Assembly (NCBI RefSeq): GCF_958979055.1
Contig: NC_084890.1
Coordinates: 24,650,149 to 24,714,148, forward strand
Source: Alnus glutinosa
Lineage: Eukaryota; Streptophyta; Magnoliopsida; Fagales; Betulaceae
DNA length: 64,000 bases
Direction of reading: 5' to 3'
Shown: positions 1 through 11,880 of the stretch, one piece after another
Layout: every line of letters begins with the position of its first letter
How positions within the stretch are numbered: position 1 is the stretch's first letter
Made by a program: the position numbers and the translations under genes
Notes under the pieces: generated by a model
What the model saw: the letters and a program-made list of their open reading frames with translations, nothing else
The model's database searches: none
Told to the model about the DNA's origin: nothing

Positions 1-825
1 ATGAGGTGTGATTATTTTATGTGCGAGTGGGGAAGTGATGATGGGTGGTATTTTATGTTGGAGTGGGAAAGTGATGATGGGTGGTATTTTATGTTGTCTT
101 TGCAGGTGGCGTGGAGGTGCTGCCTGGCATGGAGATAGGTGCTGCTGCCCATGCTGCTTTGTGTCTTGTGTTTGCTGCCTTGGAGTTGCTGGCCGAGTAA
201 GTGGAAGGAGAGAATAAAATATGGAAAGCTGTCCAGCTGCTGTCCTTGGCGTGGAAGCTGTTGCAGAATGGCATGGGAGCTGTCTGGTGGAGCTGCTGGG
301 CGTGCTGCTCCTGCTGCTAGCTCTGAAAGAGGGGACACGCAAGGGGAGACAAGAGATGAGGGAAAAAAAATATATTAAGAGAGATGGTTCCGGATTTTCG
401 GGATGATCCAACGACTAAAATTAAAACAGTCATATCTTTTTCTATGCATCTCCAAACTGGCTGAAATTTGTTGCGTTGGAAAACTGACATCTTGAAATTT
501 AATTTAGACCTAAGAAACTCTCAAAAAGGATATCGTTTGGTCCTGTTATGATAGGTCTAAATCTAGTGGTCTGCTGCATCCGAATTTCCTTGTATTTTGC
601 TTGAATTATATCATTTCTCTCTTATTGTCCTACAAAAAATATAAAAATACTAAAACTAACCAAATCATTAGAAAATAACAAAGTTAAAGATTTAACTAAT
701 GTAAATTAAGGGGTCCAAATATACACTTTTTGGCACTCATCAACGGGGAAGAAAGGACGTCTCTGATCATGCCATGTCACCAGCCCAAAAATATCATCAA
801 CAAAAATGAACCAGCTAGCATTTAT
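1..825. repeat. Left edge: 36-bp tandem repeat, then unassigned AT-rich DNA
   Basis: Positions 25-60 and 61-96 are two nearly identical 36-bp copies (one base differs). About 100-340 is richer in GC and carries several TGCTG/GCTGCTG runs. I see no leucine-rich-repeat exon here, although the F-box exon at 910-1225 is transcribed towards this side and would need one. 340-780 is AT-rich with nothing recognised. Confidence 0.6.
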
Positions 826-909
826 CAACAGAGAGGCAAAGTACTCATTATTGGAATAAAGAGATTGAATCCACAAGACTTATAATTAATGCGAACTTGA
901 GGTTGATAC

Positions 910-1225
910 CTGTCAGCGATGTGCCTGAGGAGCTCGTCGGTGCCAAAGAACTTGAGGTTGATATCGACCAACTGGCCGCAGCTGCGATCAACGGCGTGGC
1001 GGCACATCTTCTCGAGGTCGTACGGGCACTGCCGGAGGGTGAAGGGCTTGCGCATGTGGACGGCGCGCCACATCGACGGGTCCTTGCAGAGGTTGTGCCA
1101 CGACGAGCACACCATCTGCGCGCTCGTCAGGATCTCGAATGCCTCTAGTCTCATCAGGATCGACGCCGTCACGTCCCGGGGCAGAGCCAGCCAGTTGCGG
1201 AATTCGTCTTCAGTGTCAGGAGATC
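910..1225 (-). pseudogene. SKIP19/FBL23-like F-box exon 1, orphaned copy (copy C)
   Basis: The minus strand encodes an F-box module of the SKIP19/FBL23 type: an LPRDVTASILMRL segment, a VCSSWHNLCKDPSMWRAV segment, then CRHAVDRSCGQLVDI and the exon-ending DELLRHIADR. It stops at a GT donor exactly where the intact copy at 6537-9388 does. Two things are wrong. The ancestral ATG is lost: the related copies read CTCRCGATG, whereas this one reads CTCACGATC after a short deletion. The LRR exon is absent from the remaining 900 bases. Only an unrelated upstream in-frame ATG (near 1352) could start translation. Intron DNA homologous to the intact copy resumes just past the donor (about 790-880) but ends where the splice acceptor should be. 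I call it a decayed duplicate; a truncated F-box-only protein is possible. Confidence 0.8.
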
Positions 1226-1489
1226 GTGAGATTTTCTCTGTAAGGGGTATCGGACATGGGCAACGGTTTACAGAAATAGTCTGATTTCGAAAAAGAAAGA
1301 ATGAAAGAAGATTCGAGAAGTATGCTGAAGACGAAGCTGTCAAAGCACACAATCCAAGGCCACGTGTGAGTCAAAGATGGGCTGGGAAAGCTTGTAAAAT
1401 AATAAATGTAAAAAGAATTATATGAGTTTTTTTTTTTTTTTTTTTAAGAATAAGGGCCGACTCTACACATTTTTTAAACTATGGGTATG

Positions 1490-2755
1490 GGATTAATCGA
1501 ATTAGGCAGTCATTAACGCCTTAATTTAATGAATATTAATAAAAATATATTTAAATGTTTAATTATAGTCAATATTTTTTAATTTTAAGGCCCCTAATTA
1601 TAATAATAAGTAATTAAAAAAATTAATATATTTAATTCTCCTAAAACCTTAATTCTCCAACAGTACATTTTTTGAATAAATCTTGAAAAATTGATAATAT
1701 TAAATAAGAGAAGTAGAAAAATCATTTATCTCTTAAAAATGATGGAGAGAATAAAAATAATAATAAGAATAATATTTAATCACGTTGTAGGCAGAGTTTT
1801 TTGAAATTTGTTATTAGCATTGAACAACCAAAATTCTAATAAAAATTTGGGTTAAATACCCCAGAGGCACCTGAGTTTTACGTGTTTTTAAATTTAGTAC
1901 CTTAGTTTCATTTCGTATCACAGGTAGTACTTGAATTTGGAAGAAAAAAACCCTAGGTAGTACCTGTCAGATTTCTCGTTCAAATTTCAACTTCTTGCCA
2001 CGTGTCAACCGCTGAGGTTGACACGTGGCACCACATAAAAAAAATTAAAAATTAAAAATTAAAAAATAAAAAAAAATGATTAAAATTAAAAAAATTAAAA
2101 AAAATAAAGAAAAAAAGAAAAAAAAAGAGGGGTGGCTGAGCCACCCCCCTTGGCCACCATGGGGGTGGCCGGCCACCCCCATTTTGGCCAAGGAGGTGGC
2201 CCAGCCACACCCCCTTGGCCGGTCTGGCCGGTTTGGGGTGGCCGAACCACCCCCTAGGGTCAAAACCCTTCAAATTTTTTTTATTTTTTTTTTCAACTGT
2301 GGGGTGGCCGAACCACCCCCTATGGGGTGGTTCGGCCACCCCAGACCGGCCAAGGGGGTGGCCGGCCACCCCCATGGTGGCCAAGGGGGGTGGCTCAGCC
2401 ACCCCTCTTTTTTTTTCTTTTTTTTCTTTTTAATTTTTTTAATTTTAATCCTTTTTTAATTTTTAATTTTTAATTTTTAATTTTTAAATTTTTTTTATGT
2501 GGTGCCACGTGTCAACCTCAGCGGTTGACACGTGGCGAGAAGTTGGAATTTGAACGAGAAATCTGACAGGTACTACCTAGGGCTTTTTTCTTCCAAATTC
2601 AGGTACTACCTGTGATACGAAATGAAACTGAGGTACTAAATTTAAAAACACGTAAAACTCAGGTACCTTTGGGGTATTTAACCCTAAAAATTTAAAGGGA
2701 CAACTATAAATTTTGCAAGTAAAATGGATTGCTTTATCGTTCAAAGCTAATAATA
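1490..2755. repeat. Direct repeat unit 1, interrupted by a foldback element
   Basis: About 430 bp outside the inserted element (1490-1848 and 2685-2755) resembles 3190-3480 plus 3690-3850. Shared anchors include AATTAGGCAGTC, TAATTATAG, a CTCCAACA block, TTAGCATTGA and TATGGATTGCTTTA-like ends. The two units are in direct orientation about 1.7 kb apart. Each has a different insertion. I found no coding capacity. It could be a tandem duplication or two copies of one AT-rich transposon. Confidence 0.7.
1849..2684. mobile_element. Foldback (MULE-type) element, 836 bp, 9-bp TSD
   Basis: The whole element is one long imperfect palindrome. It begins GGGTTAAATACCCC, ends GGGGTATTTAACCC, and both arms carry the same features in mirror order: a CACGTG-containing GTTGACACGTGGC block, AT-rich spacers, then GC-rich GGTGGCCGGCCACCCCC blocks. 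It is flanked by the perfect 9-bp direct repeat TAAAAATTT (1840-1848 and 2685-2693). A 9-bp duplication and very long terminal inverted repeats are typical of non-autonomous Mutator-like elements. The paralogous repeat around 3763 has an uninterrupted CAAAATTTAAAGG at the equivalent place, i.e. an empty site. No transposase is encoded; open frames in both directions are by-products of the GC-rich arms. Confidence 0.9.
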
Positions 2756-3189
2756 TATACTTTATTTCAAAGTTAACGTTAAAAAGATAGAAATTATGTT
2801 ACACAAGTCCAACATTTAAAAAAAAAAAAAAAGAAAGAAAAGAAAATTAAATGCAAAGATGAAAAGTTTTCAAAATATTTTATTCAATTATAAACTCATC
2901 TCTTTATAATTCAAATTTTAATTATTCTCTTCTCCAACAATTTGATGTCCCACATTGCCTAAACTACAAAAGTCTAATTCAAATTAACTCCTTGTTTAAT
3001 GCAATATGAAAAATTTCAGTAATTAGAAAGTCTAGTTAGAAGTTAGACTATGAAGGTTAGCTCTAATGGTTCGAACACGACAGAAAGAAATTCTGGGGGT
3101 TCTTCAGAAGGGTCCGGCAGCTAAGGCATCCACTAGACTAGAAGTGTGCGTTTTGGGAAGCTTGTAAATAAATTGTAGAAACGATGAGT

Positions 3190-3850
3190 TAGTTTGAATT
3201 AGGCAGTCGCCTAAGGTCTCCAATTAATGTATATTAATAAATATTTTTTTAAGGCTTAATTATAGTTAATATTCGTTAATTTAGGCCGCCTAATTATAGT
3301 AATAAGTGATTTGAAAAAAATTAATATCATTAATTTCTCCTAAAAAACTAATCTCCAACATTACATTCTTGAAATAAGTCATAAAAAATTGATAGTATTA
3401 AATAAGAGAATCAAATAATATTAAAGACATTTTTAAATAAAACTCATTCTCCAACTTTAAACGTACTATGCTTAGAATTAATGAAAATAATTGTTACCCC
3501 ATGACATAACTCCTGATCACCTTTGCCCACGTTGTAACTTTTACTTTTACTTTTACCTTTTTTTTTTTTGAAAAAAAAAATAAAAAAAATCCTAAAGCTA
3601 GTTAGGGGACCACCTTGCACATGGGCAAGGTGGTCAATAGTTTTATCTTGAGGACCTTGGGGTGGCAAAAGATCATATCTCCAATAATAATAATAATATT
3701 CAATTACTAGGTAAAGTTTTTTGGACCTTGTAATTAGCATTGAGCCGCCAAAATTCCAATCAAAATTTAAAGGTATGGCAATAAATTTGATCGCAACTGC
3801 CAATTAAATCATTTGCAAGAGATATGGATTGCTTTAACATTCAATATCTT
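3190..3850. repeat. Direct repeat unit 2, with a small MITE inside
   Basis: This is the second copy of the repeat at 1490-2755. It lacks the foldback element but carries a different insertion at about 3493-3682. That insertion has terminal inverted similarity (ACCCCATGACATAACTCCTGATCACC against the reverse complement of GGTGGTCAATAGTTTTATCTTGAGG) and resembles the elements at 16.87-17.35 kb. Confidence 0.65.
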
Positions 3851-4127
3851 AAAAACATAAAAATAATTTTTATTTTTATTTTATATAAAAAAAAAATATA
3901 CATCCAAAATACATTAACAAAGAAAGGTCAAAAAAAAATGAGTAACTTAAATCTTAAGATTGGAAGGCCAAACAAAGATAATAATTAAAAGTACACAAAC
4001 ATTGGACGACTTTATATGAATTTGGAGAATTATTATACATTTTATACAAAATTATGCGAAAATGTAAGAATAAAATGATAAACCTTAAGAAATTGGTGGA
4101 CTTGGTAGATGGTTGACATGAATTTAG

Positions 4128-4330
4128 GACTGTAAATGAACAAAGTTACTTATGAGCTCGCTCGGCTCAGTTAAACTCGACTCGGTTATTAAATGAGATG
4201 TTCGTGAACATGAACTATGTTCGATTATTAAATGATTCATACTCGTATAAATTATTAAATGATTCATACTCGTATAAAACTCGGCTCACTCGATTAAAGT
4301 TTACAACAAAATAATTTGCTCACCAAATAT
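4128..4330. mobile_element. Probable hAT-like MITE remnant with 27-bp tandem repeat
   Basis: The segment reads GAGCTCGCTCGGCTC, then GACTCGGTTATTAAA, then ACTCGGCTCACTCGATTA, a composition typical of non-autonomous plant hAT-type elements (family knowledge). 4224-4250 and 4251-4277 are two identical 27-bp copies. I could not find clear ends or an 8-bp target duplication. Confidence 0.45.
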
Positions 4331-4609
4331 TTAGTTAAAGAACATATTTTTCTATTTTAGCTACGTATTTTTTTAAAGCACTCACATTCGGCTTGGCATT
4401 TTAACTATGCACTTTCACATTTTTCATTTAAAATATAATTGTTTTTCTTTTAATCTACTTTCACTATTTCCAAAGAAGAGAGAAAAAAACATATTGATTT
4501 TTTTATTAATATAAATTATACTTTGTTGAGCTACGGTGCTTAGCAATTTTGATTAATACTGTAACAGCTCGGCAAATCTTTAACTATTTTGATTAACTGG
4601 ATGTGGAGC

Positions 4610-5075
4610 TTTTTTAGAAACATTTTCAGAAAAATTTCGTTTATAACCCCTAATCTTTCATCACTTTTGAAATTAAGTACTTTAACTTTAAAAAGTGTCA
4701 GCTTATGGTATCCATCGTTCTATTTTTTTCAATTTCAACCATCCGTTAGAATTTTCCGTCCAATCCTATCAAAATTTTCAAAATACCTGTGTTTTTTTTT
4801 TAAAAAAATATATATATAATTTTTAAAGATTCAGGCATGGGTATTTTTGCAAATTCCATTAAATTCTGACTAACACCTAAATCCTTGAAATTTGTTTTTT
4901 TTTTTTCCTAAAAAAAAATTGGTATTTTAGAAATTTTGATAGAATTTAACGGAAAATTCCAACGAATTGTTGAAATTGAAAAAAAAAAATGGATACTATA
5001 AACTAGCATTTTTTAAAGTTGAAGTACTTAATTGTGTTGAAAGTTCATGAGTTATAACTTGTAAGTGAAGTTTTT
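4610..5075. mobile_element. Foldback MITE (family with CCGTTAGAATTTTCCGT core)
   Basis: The outer arms are inverted repeats: TAAGTACTTTAACTTTAAAAAGTG near 4675 pairs with CATTTTTTAAAGTTGAAGTACTTA near 5010. The inner arms carry CGTTAGAATTTTCCG and its mirror CGGAAAATTCCAACG. Elements of the same plan occur at 34.45-34.78, 35.21-35.61 and 37.30-37.76 kb, and a half element at 28.23-28.46 kb. No coding capacity. Confidence 0.7.
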
Positions 5076-6536
5076 TCAATATTTTGCTCTAGGACTGGCC
5101 AAAATAACCTTCGAATTATTTTGACTACCTCAATGGGAGTGCTGACAGACTTATATATGAAAAGAAATTTGATTTGAAGACTCTTTTAAGTATTTACCTC
5201 CCAAACAACTTATCTGTTTGGCAACAGAATTTTGGAAACAGAATATGATTCTGATTCTACTTTTTTCAAAAATAAATCATATTTTATTCAACATTTTCAA
5301 AAACAAATCATATTTTATTCAACTTTTTCTAAACAGTCAAACTTCAAAATTCGCAAACAAAATAAAAATCCAATCCTGATTTCAAAAATTCAACACCCAA
5401 ACGGATAGTCTTGTTTGGCAATCACCCTCATATTTTTTTTTTAAAAAAAAAATGTTAACTTTAAAACATTCCACTTTTTATATCATATACACACCCGTAG
5501 TCTATTGGTGTGAAAAGAGGGGGAATTTGTTCTATTCTTGACAAGGAAGCAAATTTTTCTTTGAATAAAATGTAAAATCTAAATATTTTATATCATTTAT
5601 TAACATGGCATGTAGAAACAATTTAAACTTGTCTCAAATATTAGAGACTATAGATCAATGCTGGCGGAACAAGCTATACTGAACTGCCTCCTAAAATTTT
5701 AAAATTTGTTGTAAAGTATATATATATTATGGAATAAACAGTCAGAAATTAATTTTTTACTCTTCCAAAAAGTCTTCTTTTTAGTTTCCCCTCCTAAATT
5801 TCTAACCTCTGTTTACTATTTACCATGCTCTTTGTGCTATGAAATTTGCTTATTTCTTTAGAGCAGATAGATTATATTAGATTAATGATCATTGTTCTTA
5901 TTTCTTTAGCATCTTCCGTGGTTACTATACCCATCTCATGTTTTGAGCTCGTTGCAACTTTAGCTGTGGCCTATATGGGCAAATCCATTGGAGGATCATC
6001 ATTGACTAGTTTTTGAAATATGCTTTTTTTAAGGATAAGACTTGAACAATATATGGACAGATCAAGATAATCTGCCTATGAAAAATAAATAAAATTTATA
6101 ACAAATAAAGTTTAAAAAAATATAAGCATACCGATTCTTACCTTTCATGGCATCCGTTAAATAGAATTATGTAATCAAGAAAAAAAAACGAGACTTTTTA
6201 AAATTTCTCTTTCAAATTTGCTCCCCAAATAATGTATCACAATCGTAGGATTGTAATTTACATAGAATTATGACAAATCATTTGAAAAGCAAATTTAAGA
6301 AAGAAATTTTGAAAAGTGTAGCATTTCTCAAGAAAGAAAGACTTCTTGAAATGCAGTGTTACCTTTGAGTGGACGGTATTTACATACAATGATCCTCCCC
6401 ATTTCATTTAAAATTGAGAGGATCCGTTTCATGGTGCATTTAACTGTGCGCATGAAGTCTATATGATAGAAATACTAAACATTCAAAATATTGGGAGACA
6501 AGAGTTGGGTGAAGCACAGAAGTCATTTCATTTACA
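5076..6536. other. Intergenic, AT-rich; includes 3' flank of the intact F-box gene
   Basis: No gene was seen. From about 6030 the sequence (ATGGACAGATCAAGATAATCTGC and onward to 6536) is clearly duplicated at about 9990-10367 behind the next F-box copy, so the duplicated unit includes roughly 500 bp of 3' flank. Confidence 0.6.
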
Positions 6537-9388
6537 CTAGTCAAAATCAAAATCTGGGTCATAAATATCTCTATAGTTGGTGAAGTCATCGTAGTCTTGG
6601 TCGTCGTAGTCGGAGTTGCTGCTATCTGAGAATTCATAATACCCATAACTATTTAACAAATGATCTATGTCCGACGACCCAGATGGGTAGTCGTCATCAA
6701 AAGAACCATAATCATGAAGTTCAGCATCAAATTCATAATCATCAGTGGGATCAAGGGGACGCCGCAAGTCTTTAATCTGTTCAGCACATCTTCTTCCCAA
6801 ATTCCCTGCCAGAGTGACATTGAAACATTGGCGTAGATCAAGTGATTCAAGGTGAGGACAACCATCAAGGATGGCCTGCACGCCGTCATTAGTCAGCTTA
6901 TTTCCGAAAAGTTGGAGGTGGCGCAATCCTGGCATGTTCTTTGCAATAGCAAGTGCCTCCTCATCACACTCTATGTGAGGAGTTCTATACCCCTCGTTGT
7001 TAAATTTGAGTGATTTCAAAAGAGGGCAACACCGGCCCACAGCTTTCAAAGCTTCTTTTGACAATGAACAATGTGAAATGGCAAGCTCCTCTAGTAATGA
7101 AAGTTTTGCAGCCACTTCACTCAATCCCTCATCTGAAATGTCATCATCGCAATGTAGTCGAAGGCGTTTGAGCTGACTTGAACTGTTAAAATACCATGAG
7201 AGGAAATGACAAAAATGAACTAGCAGTTATCAACAGACAGGCAAACACAAATATGTGGAAGAATTCATTATTGGAATAAAGAGATTGAATCCACAATCCT
7301 CCACATAGATTGTGAACTGTATCAGAGGTATTTCAACAACACCCCCCCCCCCCCCCCCCCCCCCCCAACGTGGCCTATAATTCAACGTGGGCTGCAAAGT
7401 GGTGTTGTGCTGTCTATTTTCTATTCTATGTAGAAAAATTATTCAAAGAAAAGTAACCCAATGTCTAGTTGGGAACATTGCCCCCCCAACTTCAAAAGAA
7501 TTTTAATTTTAACTTTATGGTGGCAGAAATTCTTTTTCTGATGAGGAAACTTTATGGTGCCAGAAATTCAATAAAAGATGCAAGCTAAGTAAAATTAAAA
7601 TTTGGGCCATACAAAGTTATCCAAGACTACAACTGAGTTTAAACACTTGATTGGAGACACATCACATGGTATGGCATCTTAGCATAAATTACTGCAAATG
7701 GATCATCTGCGGAGCTTGCATTCAAGGAGCAGTTAATCATAGATCCCATCAAGCCTTTCCTTTCTTGGGTAAATAAAGCTATATCAATACAGAAGTGTAT
7801 ACAAGATGAAAAACCCATTTAACCAATTTTTAATCAACGGATAAGAGTATGCCTCAAGATTACTGAGTCAAGGATTTCCAACATCATGAGCTGCAGTTTT
7901 CATCAAAGAACAACTTGAACTCTTTTTCAAAGGTAATTGCCTACCATTCAGGAATCCGGCTTCTGTTGCTTTAGTTAGAATCTTTGACTTGAACACGTGA
8001 TAGGCTTTCAATGTTATTTGATGATCATCAAAACTACATCCTCCTCCAAGCAGCAAGGCTTACATGTAACACCTTACGCTATGAAAGCTAAGTACCTCTA
8101 ACCAGGTACAACTTGAGGAAAAAGCACATCAATCCAAATGTTTCAACAAAGTGGTTTTGATAGTCTTAAGTTGGAATAGATATCATGAAAGATGATATCC
8201 AATGACTTTAAGACAAAGAAGAAGAAAAATAATGTTTTAAAGCTTTTAAATGAGTTGTCATACCGTGTGTGAAAGCTTTGCCTGTTATGGGCTGAGGTTC
8301 GGTTACTTCATACGACTATTAAAAATTTTGGATGCTGGTAGTAAGAACAGAGGAAAGGGCGGCAAGAAAAGCAACAAAAAGCACAGTTAGACAATGTAAG
8401 AAACCCGTGTTGTTGATTTCGGCATGACTATCATAAACTTCTGGATGCTGGTAATGGAATGCAGAGTTGAGTGAAGCAAGACAATCACAAAGAACATGGT
8501 TAGATAATATAAGAAATCCATGCTGTTGATTGAGGAGAGAAATACAAACTGATTTAAGTAAGGAGCCAGAATAGTTTAGAAGCTACACGGGCTCAATGCG
8601 ACAGGCTTGCAAGCCAAGTCCTCTAAAATTATTTGTGGCTCAACTCAAGCCCGAGCCAAGCTCAAACAGTCGGCAATAACATTCAAAGTCCAGGACGCCA
8701 ACAACTTCTGATAGTCACGCTAAAACAAAATTCAAACGAGGAATCAAAATTCTACAACCCTCCCAGCAATCACTAACACCATCAAAATCTCAAAACATTC
8801 CAAAAATCAAAACTTAATTAGCACAGGATGTAGCAGATGATAAACATAAATATCTCAAATTTTCCAACAAACCTAAACCTCAAAGTCAATAAACTAGAAT
8901 TACACGAAGTAATTACCAAAATCCAAACAACCGCAAGACTCCTAGCAATCATATTGTACAACAAAAAGGCCCTCAATATTAAAAATTAAACATAAACATA
9001 TCAATCAAATCCTTAATTTCTCGCACATAATTCAAATCAAATCCGGACAAAAAATAAAAAGCAAATACCTGTCAGCGATGTGCCTGAGGAGCTCGTCGGT
9101 GCCAAAGTACTCGACGTTGATATCGACCAACTGGCCGCAGCTGCGATCGACGGCGTGGCGGCACATCATCTCGATGTCGTAGGAGATATCCCAGTCGCCG
9201 CGGTTGCGCATGTCGACAGTGCGCCACATCGACGGGTCTTTGAAGAGGTTGCGCCACGGCGAGCACACCATCTGCACGCTCGTCAGGATCTCGGCGACGC
9301 CCAGTCTCAGCAGGATCGACGCCGTCACGTCGCGGGGCAGCTCCAGCCAATTGGGGAACCCGTCTGCCAGGTCAGGTGGAGGTTCCAT
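6537..9388 (-). CDS. F-box/LRR protein, SKIP19/FBL23-like (intact copy A)
   Basis: A predicted two-exon gene: exon 1 9069-9388 and exon 2 6537-7182, with a 1886-bp intron that keeps the frame (320 + 646 nt; 321 residues). Exon 1 opens MEPPPDLADGFPNWLELPRD. An F-box spans about residues 12-60 and is followed by the MCRHAVDRSCGQLVDINVEY and GTDELLRHIADR segments typical of plant FBL22/23/SKIP19 proteins. Exon 2 gives leucine-rich repeats (SQLKRLRL, ISDEGLSEVAAKLSLLEEL, MPGLRHLQLFGNKLTNDG, CPHLESLDLRQCFNV) and a very acidic Asp/Tyr/Ser-rich tail of about 75 residues. By family knowledge such proteins bind SKP1 in SCF ubiquitin ligases and recruit substrates through the LRRs; the substrate is unknown. 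The start matches the ATG of copy B. A pure run of 25 C lies in the intron at 7342-7366. Confidence 0.88.
7183..9068 (-). other. Intron of the intact F-box gene
   Basis: A GT donor rc at 9067-9068 and an AG acceptor rc at 7183-7184 flank the intron. Much of it (about 7600-8400 and 8800-9060) is duplicated in the intron of the neighbouring copy (about 12050-12770 and 12800-13027). The poly-C run at 7342-7366 is not shared and may be a replication-slippage tract or a place of poor assembly. No internal gene was seen. Confidence 0.7.
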
Positions 9389-11334
9389 CGCGAGATTTTC
9401 ACAAAAAAGCTGATTTGGGGTGCGTTTGTGATGTGTTTATCAATAATAATTAATAAATTATATTATTTGATTGCTACAATATTATTTGTGGAAAGTTTTT
9501 GAGATAATTTATAATCGTTAAAATAATTTTTTGTCGAAAACAATTGCGTTTGCATTGAATTTCTCTGATTATTCTAAAGTAAATAGCCATATTTTTAATA
9601 AATAAGTTATAAATTTACATAAAATGATTTCTAAAAACAATAAGCAATAATTTGCAACAAAATATCGTAACCACACATAATATCACCAAAATTAAATAAA
9701 ATAATTAAATAATTAAACACAAAATTTGAAAGTATAAGGATGCAAGGGTTTTCTCTTAGCTCACAAAATATTGGCCTCGGGATGTTCTGAAAATTATGTA
9801 TAAGGAAGATTATATGGGATATGAAAAAAACTAAGTATTATGAGAAAGTCAATTTCTAAAAACACAACCAGAGGCAGCAACGTTCGAACAGGTTAGTAGT
9901 GCATTCAAAAGCGTTCTAAGGTTCGCAATTGCAACCAAACTTCTCAGATCTACCTCAATGATTATCACGTTCGAACCTTCTTCGAATGGGCGTGCACAAT
10001 ATATGCATAGATCAAGATAATTTGCTTAGGAAAAATATATAAACTATATAACAAATAAGGTATAAATAAGATATATAATTTGAAGCCTACCATTCTTACC
10101 TTTCAAAAGGCCGACCGTTAAATAGAATTATATGATAAAGAAAGACTCCTTGAAATGCAATGCTACTTTTGAGTGGACAGTATTTGCATACAAAGATCCA
10201 ATATTCATTTCATAGTTAAAATTTAAAATTTGTGCATTTAACTATCTTAATAAAGTCAATATGATACTAATACTAAACATTCAAAATATTGGGAGACGAG
10301 AGTTGAGTGCAGTGTAGAAGTCATTTCAGTTACGGTAGTCAAAATAAAAATCTGCGTCGTAAAAATCTCAGTAGTTGGTTAAGTCATCGTAGTCTTCGAA
10401 GTCGGAGAAATTGCTGTCACCTGAGAATCCATAATCTCCATAAGTATCAACAGACAAAAGATCTATGTCCGACAACCCAGATGGGTAGTCGTCATCAAAA
10501 GAAGAACCATAATCATCAAATTCAGCCTCAAATTCATAGTCATCAATAGAATCATAGGGATGCCACAAGTCTTTAATCTGCTCAGCACATCTTCTTCCCA
10601 AATTCCCTGCCAGTTTGACATTCAAACATTGGCGTAGGTCAAGTGATTCAAGGTGACGACAACCATCAAGGATGGCCTTCAAGCCATCATTAGTCAGCTT
10701 ATTTCTGAAAAGCTGGAGGCAGCGCAATCCAGGCATGTTCTCTCCAATAGCAAGTGCATCCTCATCACACTCTATGTGAGGAATTCTATAGGCCGGGATG
10801 TTGAATTTGAGTGATTTCAAAAGAGGGCAATGGCGGCCCACAGCTTCCAGAGATTCTTTTGACAATGAACAGTGTGAAGCGTTAAGCTCCTCTAGTAATG
10901 GAAGTTTTGCAGCCACTTCACTCAATCCCTCATCTGAATGCTATTGCAGAGTACAAGTCGGAGGCGTTTGAGCTGACTTGAACTGTTAAAACACCATGAA
11001 AGGAAATGAAAAAAAAATCAACAAGCAGTTATCAACAGACAGGCAAACACAAATATGTGGAAGAATTTGTATATGCAAATTCATTATTGGAATAAAGAGA
11101 TTGAATCCACAATCCACCACATAGATTGTGAACTGTATCAGAGATATTTTCCTACATTGCAGCCCCCCACGAGGGCCTATAATTCAAGGAGGGCTAAAAA
11201 GTGGCGGGGTGCTGTCTATATTCGATTCTATGTAGAAAAAGTATTCAAAGAAAAGAAAGCCAATGTCTAATTGGGAACATTTTCCCGGCCAAATCATCCA
11301 CCAATTTATTAATTCCCATGCCCAAAACTTCCTA

Positions 11335-11338
<4 letters not shown>

Positions 11339-11366
<28 letters not shown>

Positions 11367-11460
11367 TTGTACCCAAAGTGGAGGAGAAATGAGAGATTCA
11401 AACTAATGACCTCCGCTTCATGAGGCATAATCTTTAGCCGATTGAGCTATCCCTTGTGAT
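11339..11460 (-). mobile_element. tRNA-derived SINE, minus strand (in intron of F-box copy B)
   Basis: On the minus strand it reads a box A-like TAGCTCAATCGGC followed by a box B-like TTTGAATCTC about 40 bp on, and ends in a poly-A tail (poly-T at 11339-11361 on the plus strand). The body CATGAAGCGGAGGTCATTAG is shared with the SINE at 27977-28089. It is absent from the homologous intron of copy A. No confident target duplication. Confidence 0.7.
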
Positions 11461-11517
11461 CTAAAGGATACAGTTTATAGTAGTACAATCTAAATATAAA
11501 TATATTCATGGACCTAA

Positions 11518-11880
11518 TGATAGACTGCGGAGGACTCAAAGCCCTTGGACATGCAGTAACTGCTCATCATGGGCAGTTAAGAAGAAAGAAGAGCTTAGGA
11601 ATTGGAGAAGGTGCATGCCGTGTGTGATGGGGAAGGAGATGTGTGTGTGGAATTGGAGCAGTTAATGGGAAACGAGGCTCTATGTGGACCAGTTATTAGT
11701 TGTTTGTATTTAAAGTAGGGACTTCTTTGATAGCTTTTGTCGTGTAGCTTGTAAGCAAAAAAACTATTATTTTGTTGGATGTTCTCCTACCCGAAGTGGA
11801 GCTTTGCTTTTATATGTAACTCTGTTTCTTTCTTCCTTGCAATAACAAGTATTTGGCTTTGCTTTGACTGGTACCCATCA
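11518..11880. mobile_element. Possible short solo LTR in intron of F-box copy B
   Basis: The 363-bp block starts TGATAGACTGC and ends GGTACCCATCA, so it has TG...CA ends. Its flanking pentamers are CCTAA and CCTAT (four of five match). It is missing from the intron of copy A. TTTGCTTTTATATGTAAC and a T-rich stretch could be polyadenylation signals. The imperfect flank leaves the assignment open. Confidence 0.42.

Noticed and set aside
12..406. Overlapping small frames at the left edge
   Set aside because: They lie on tandem repeats and a TGCTG-rich stretch, in competing frames, with no family features.
2045..2459. Open frames of 72-127 codons in both strands at the foldback element
   Set aside because: They translate the GC-rich arms and poly-A/T spacers of a palindrome; the Gly/His/Pro/Trp and Phe/Lys runs are compositional.
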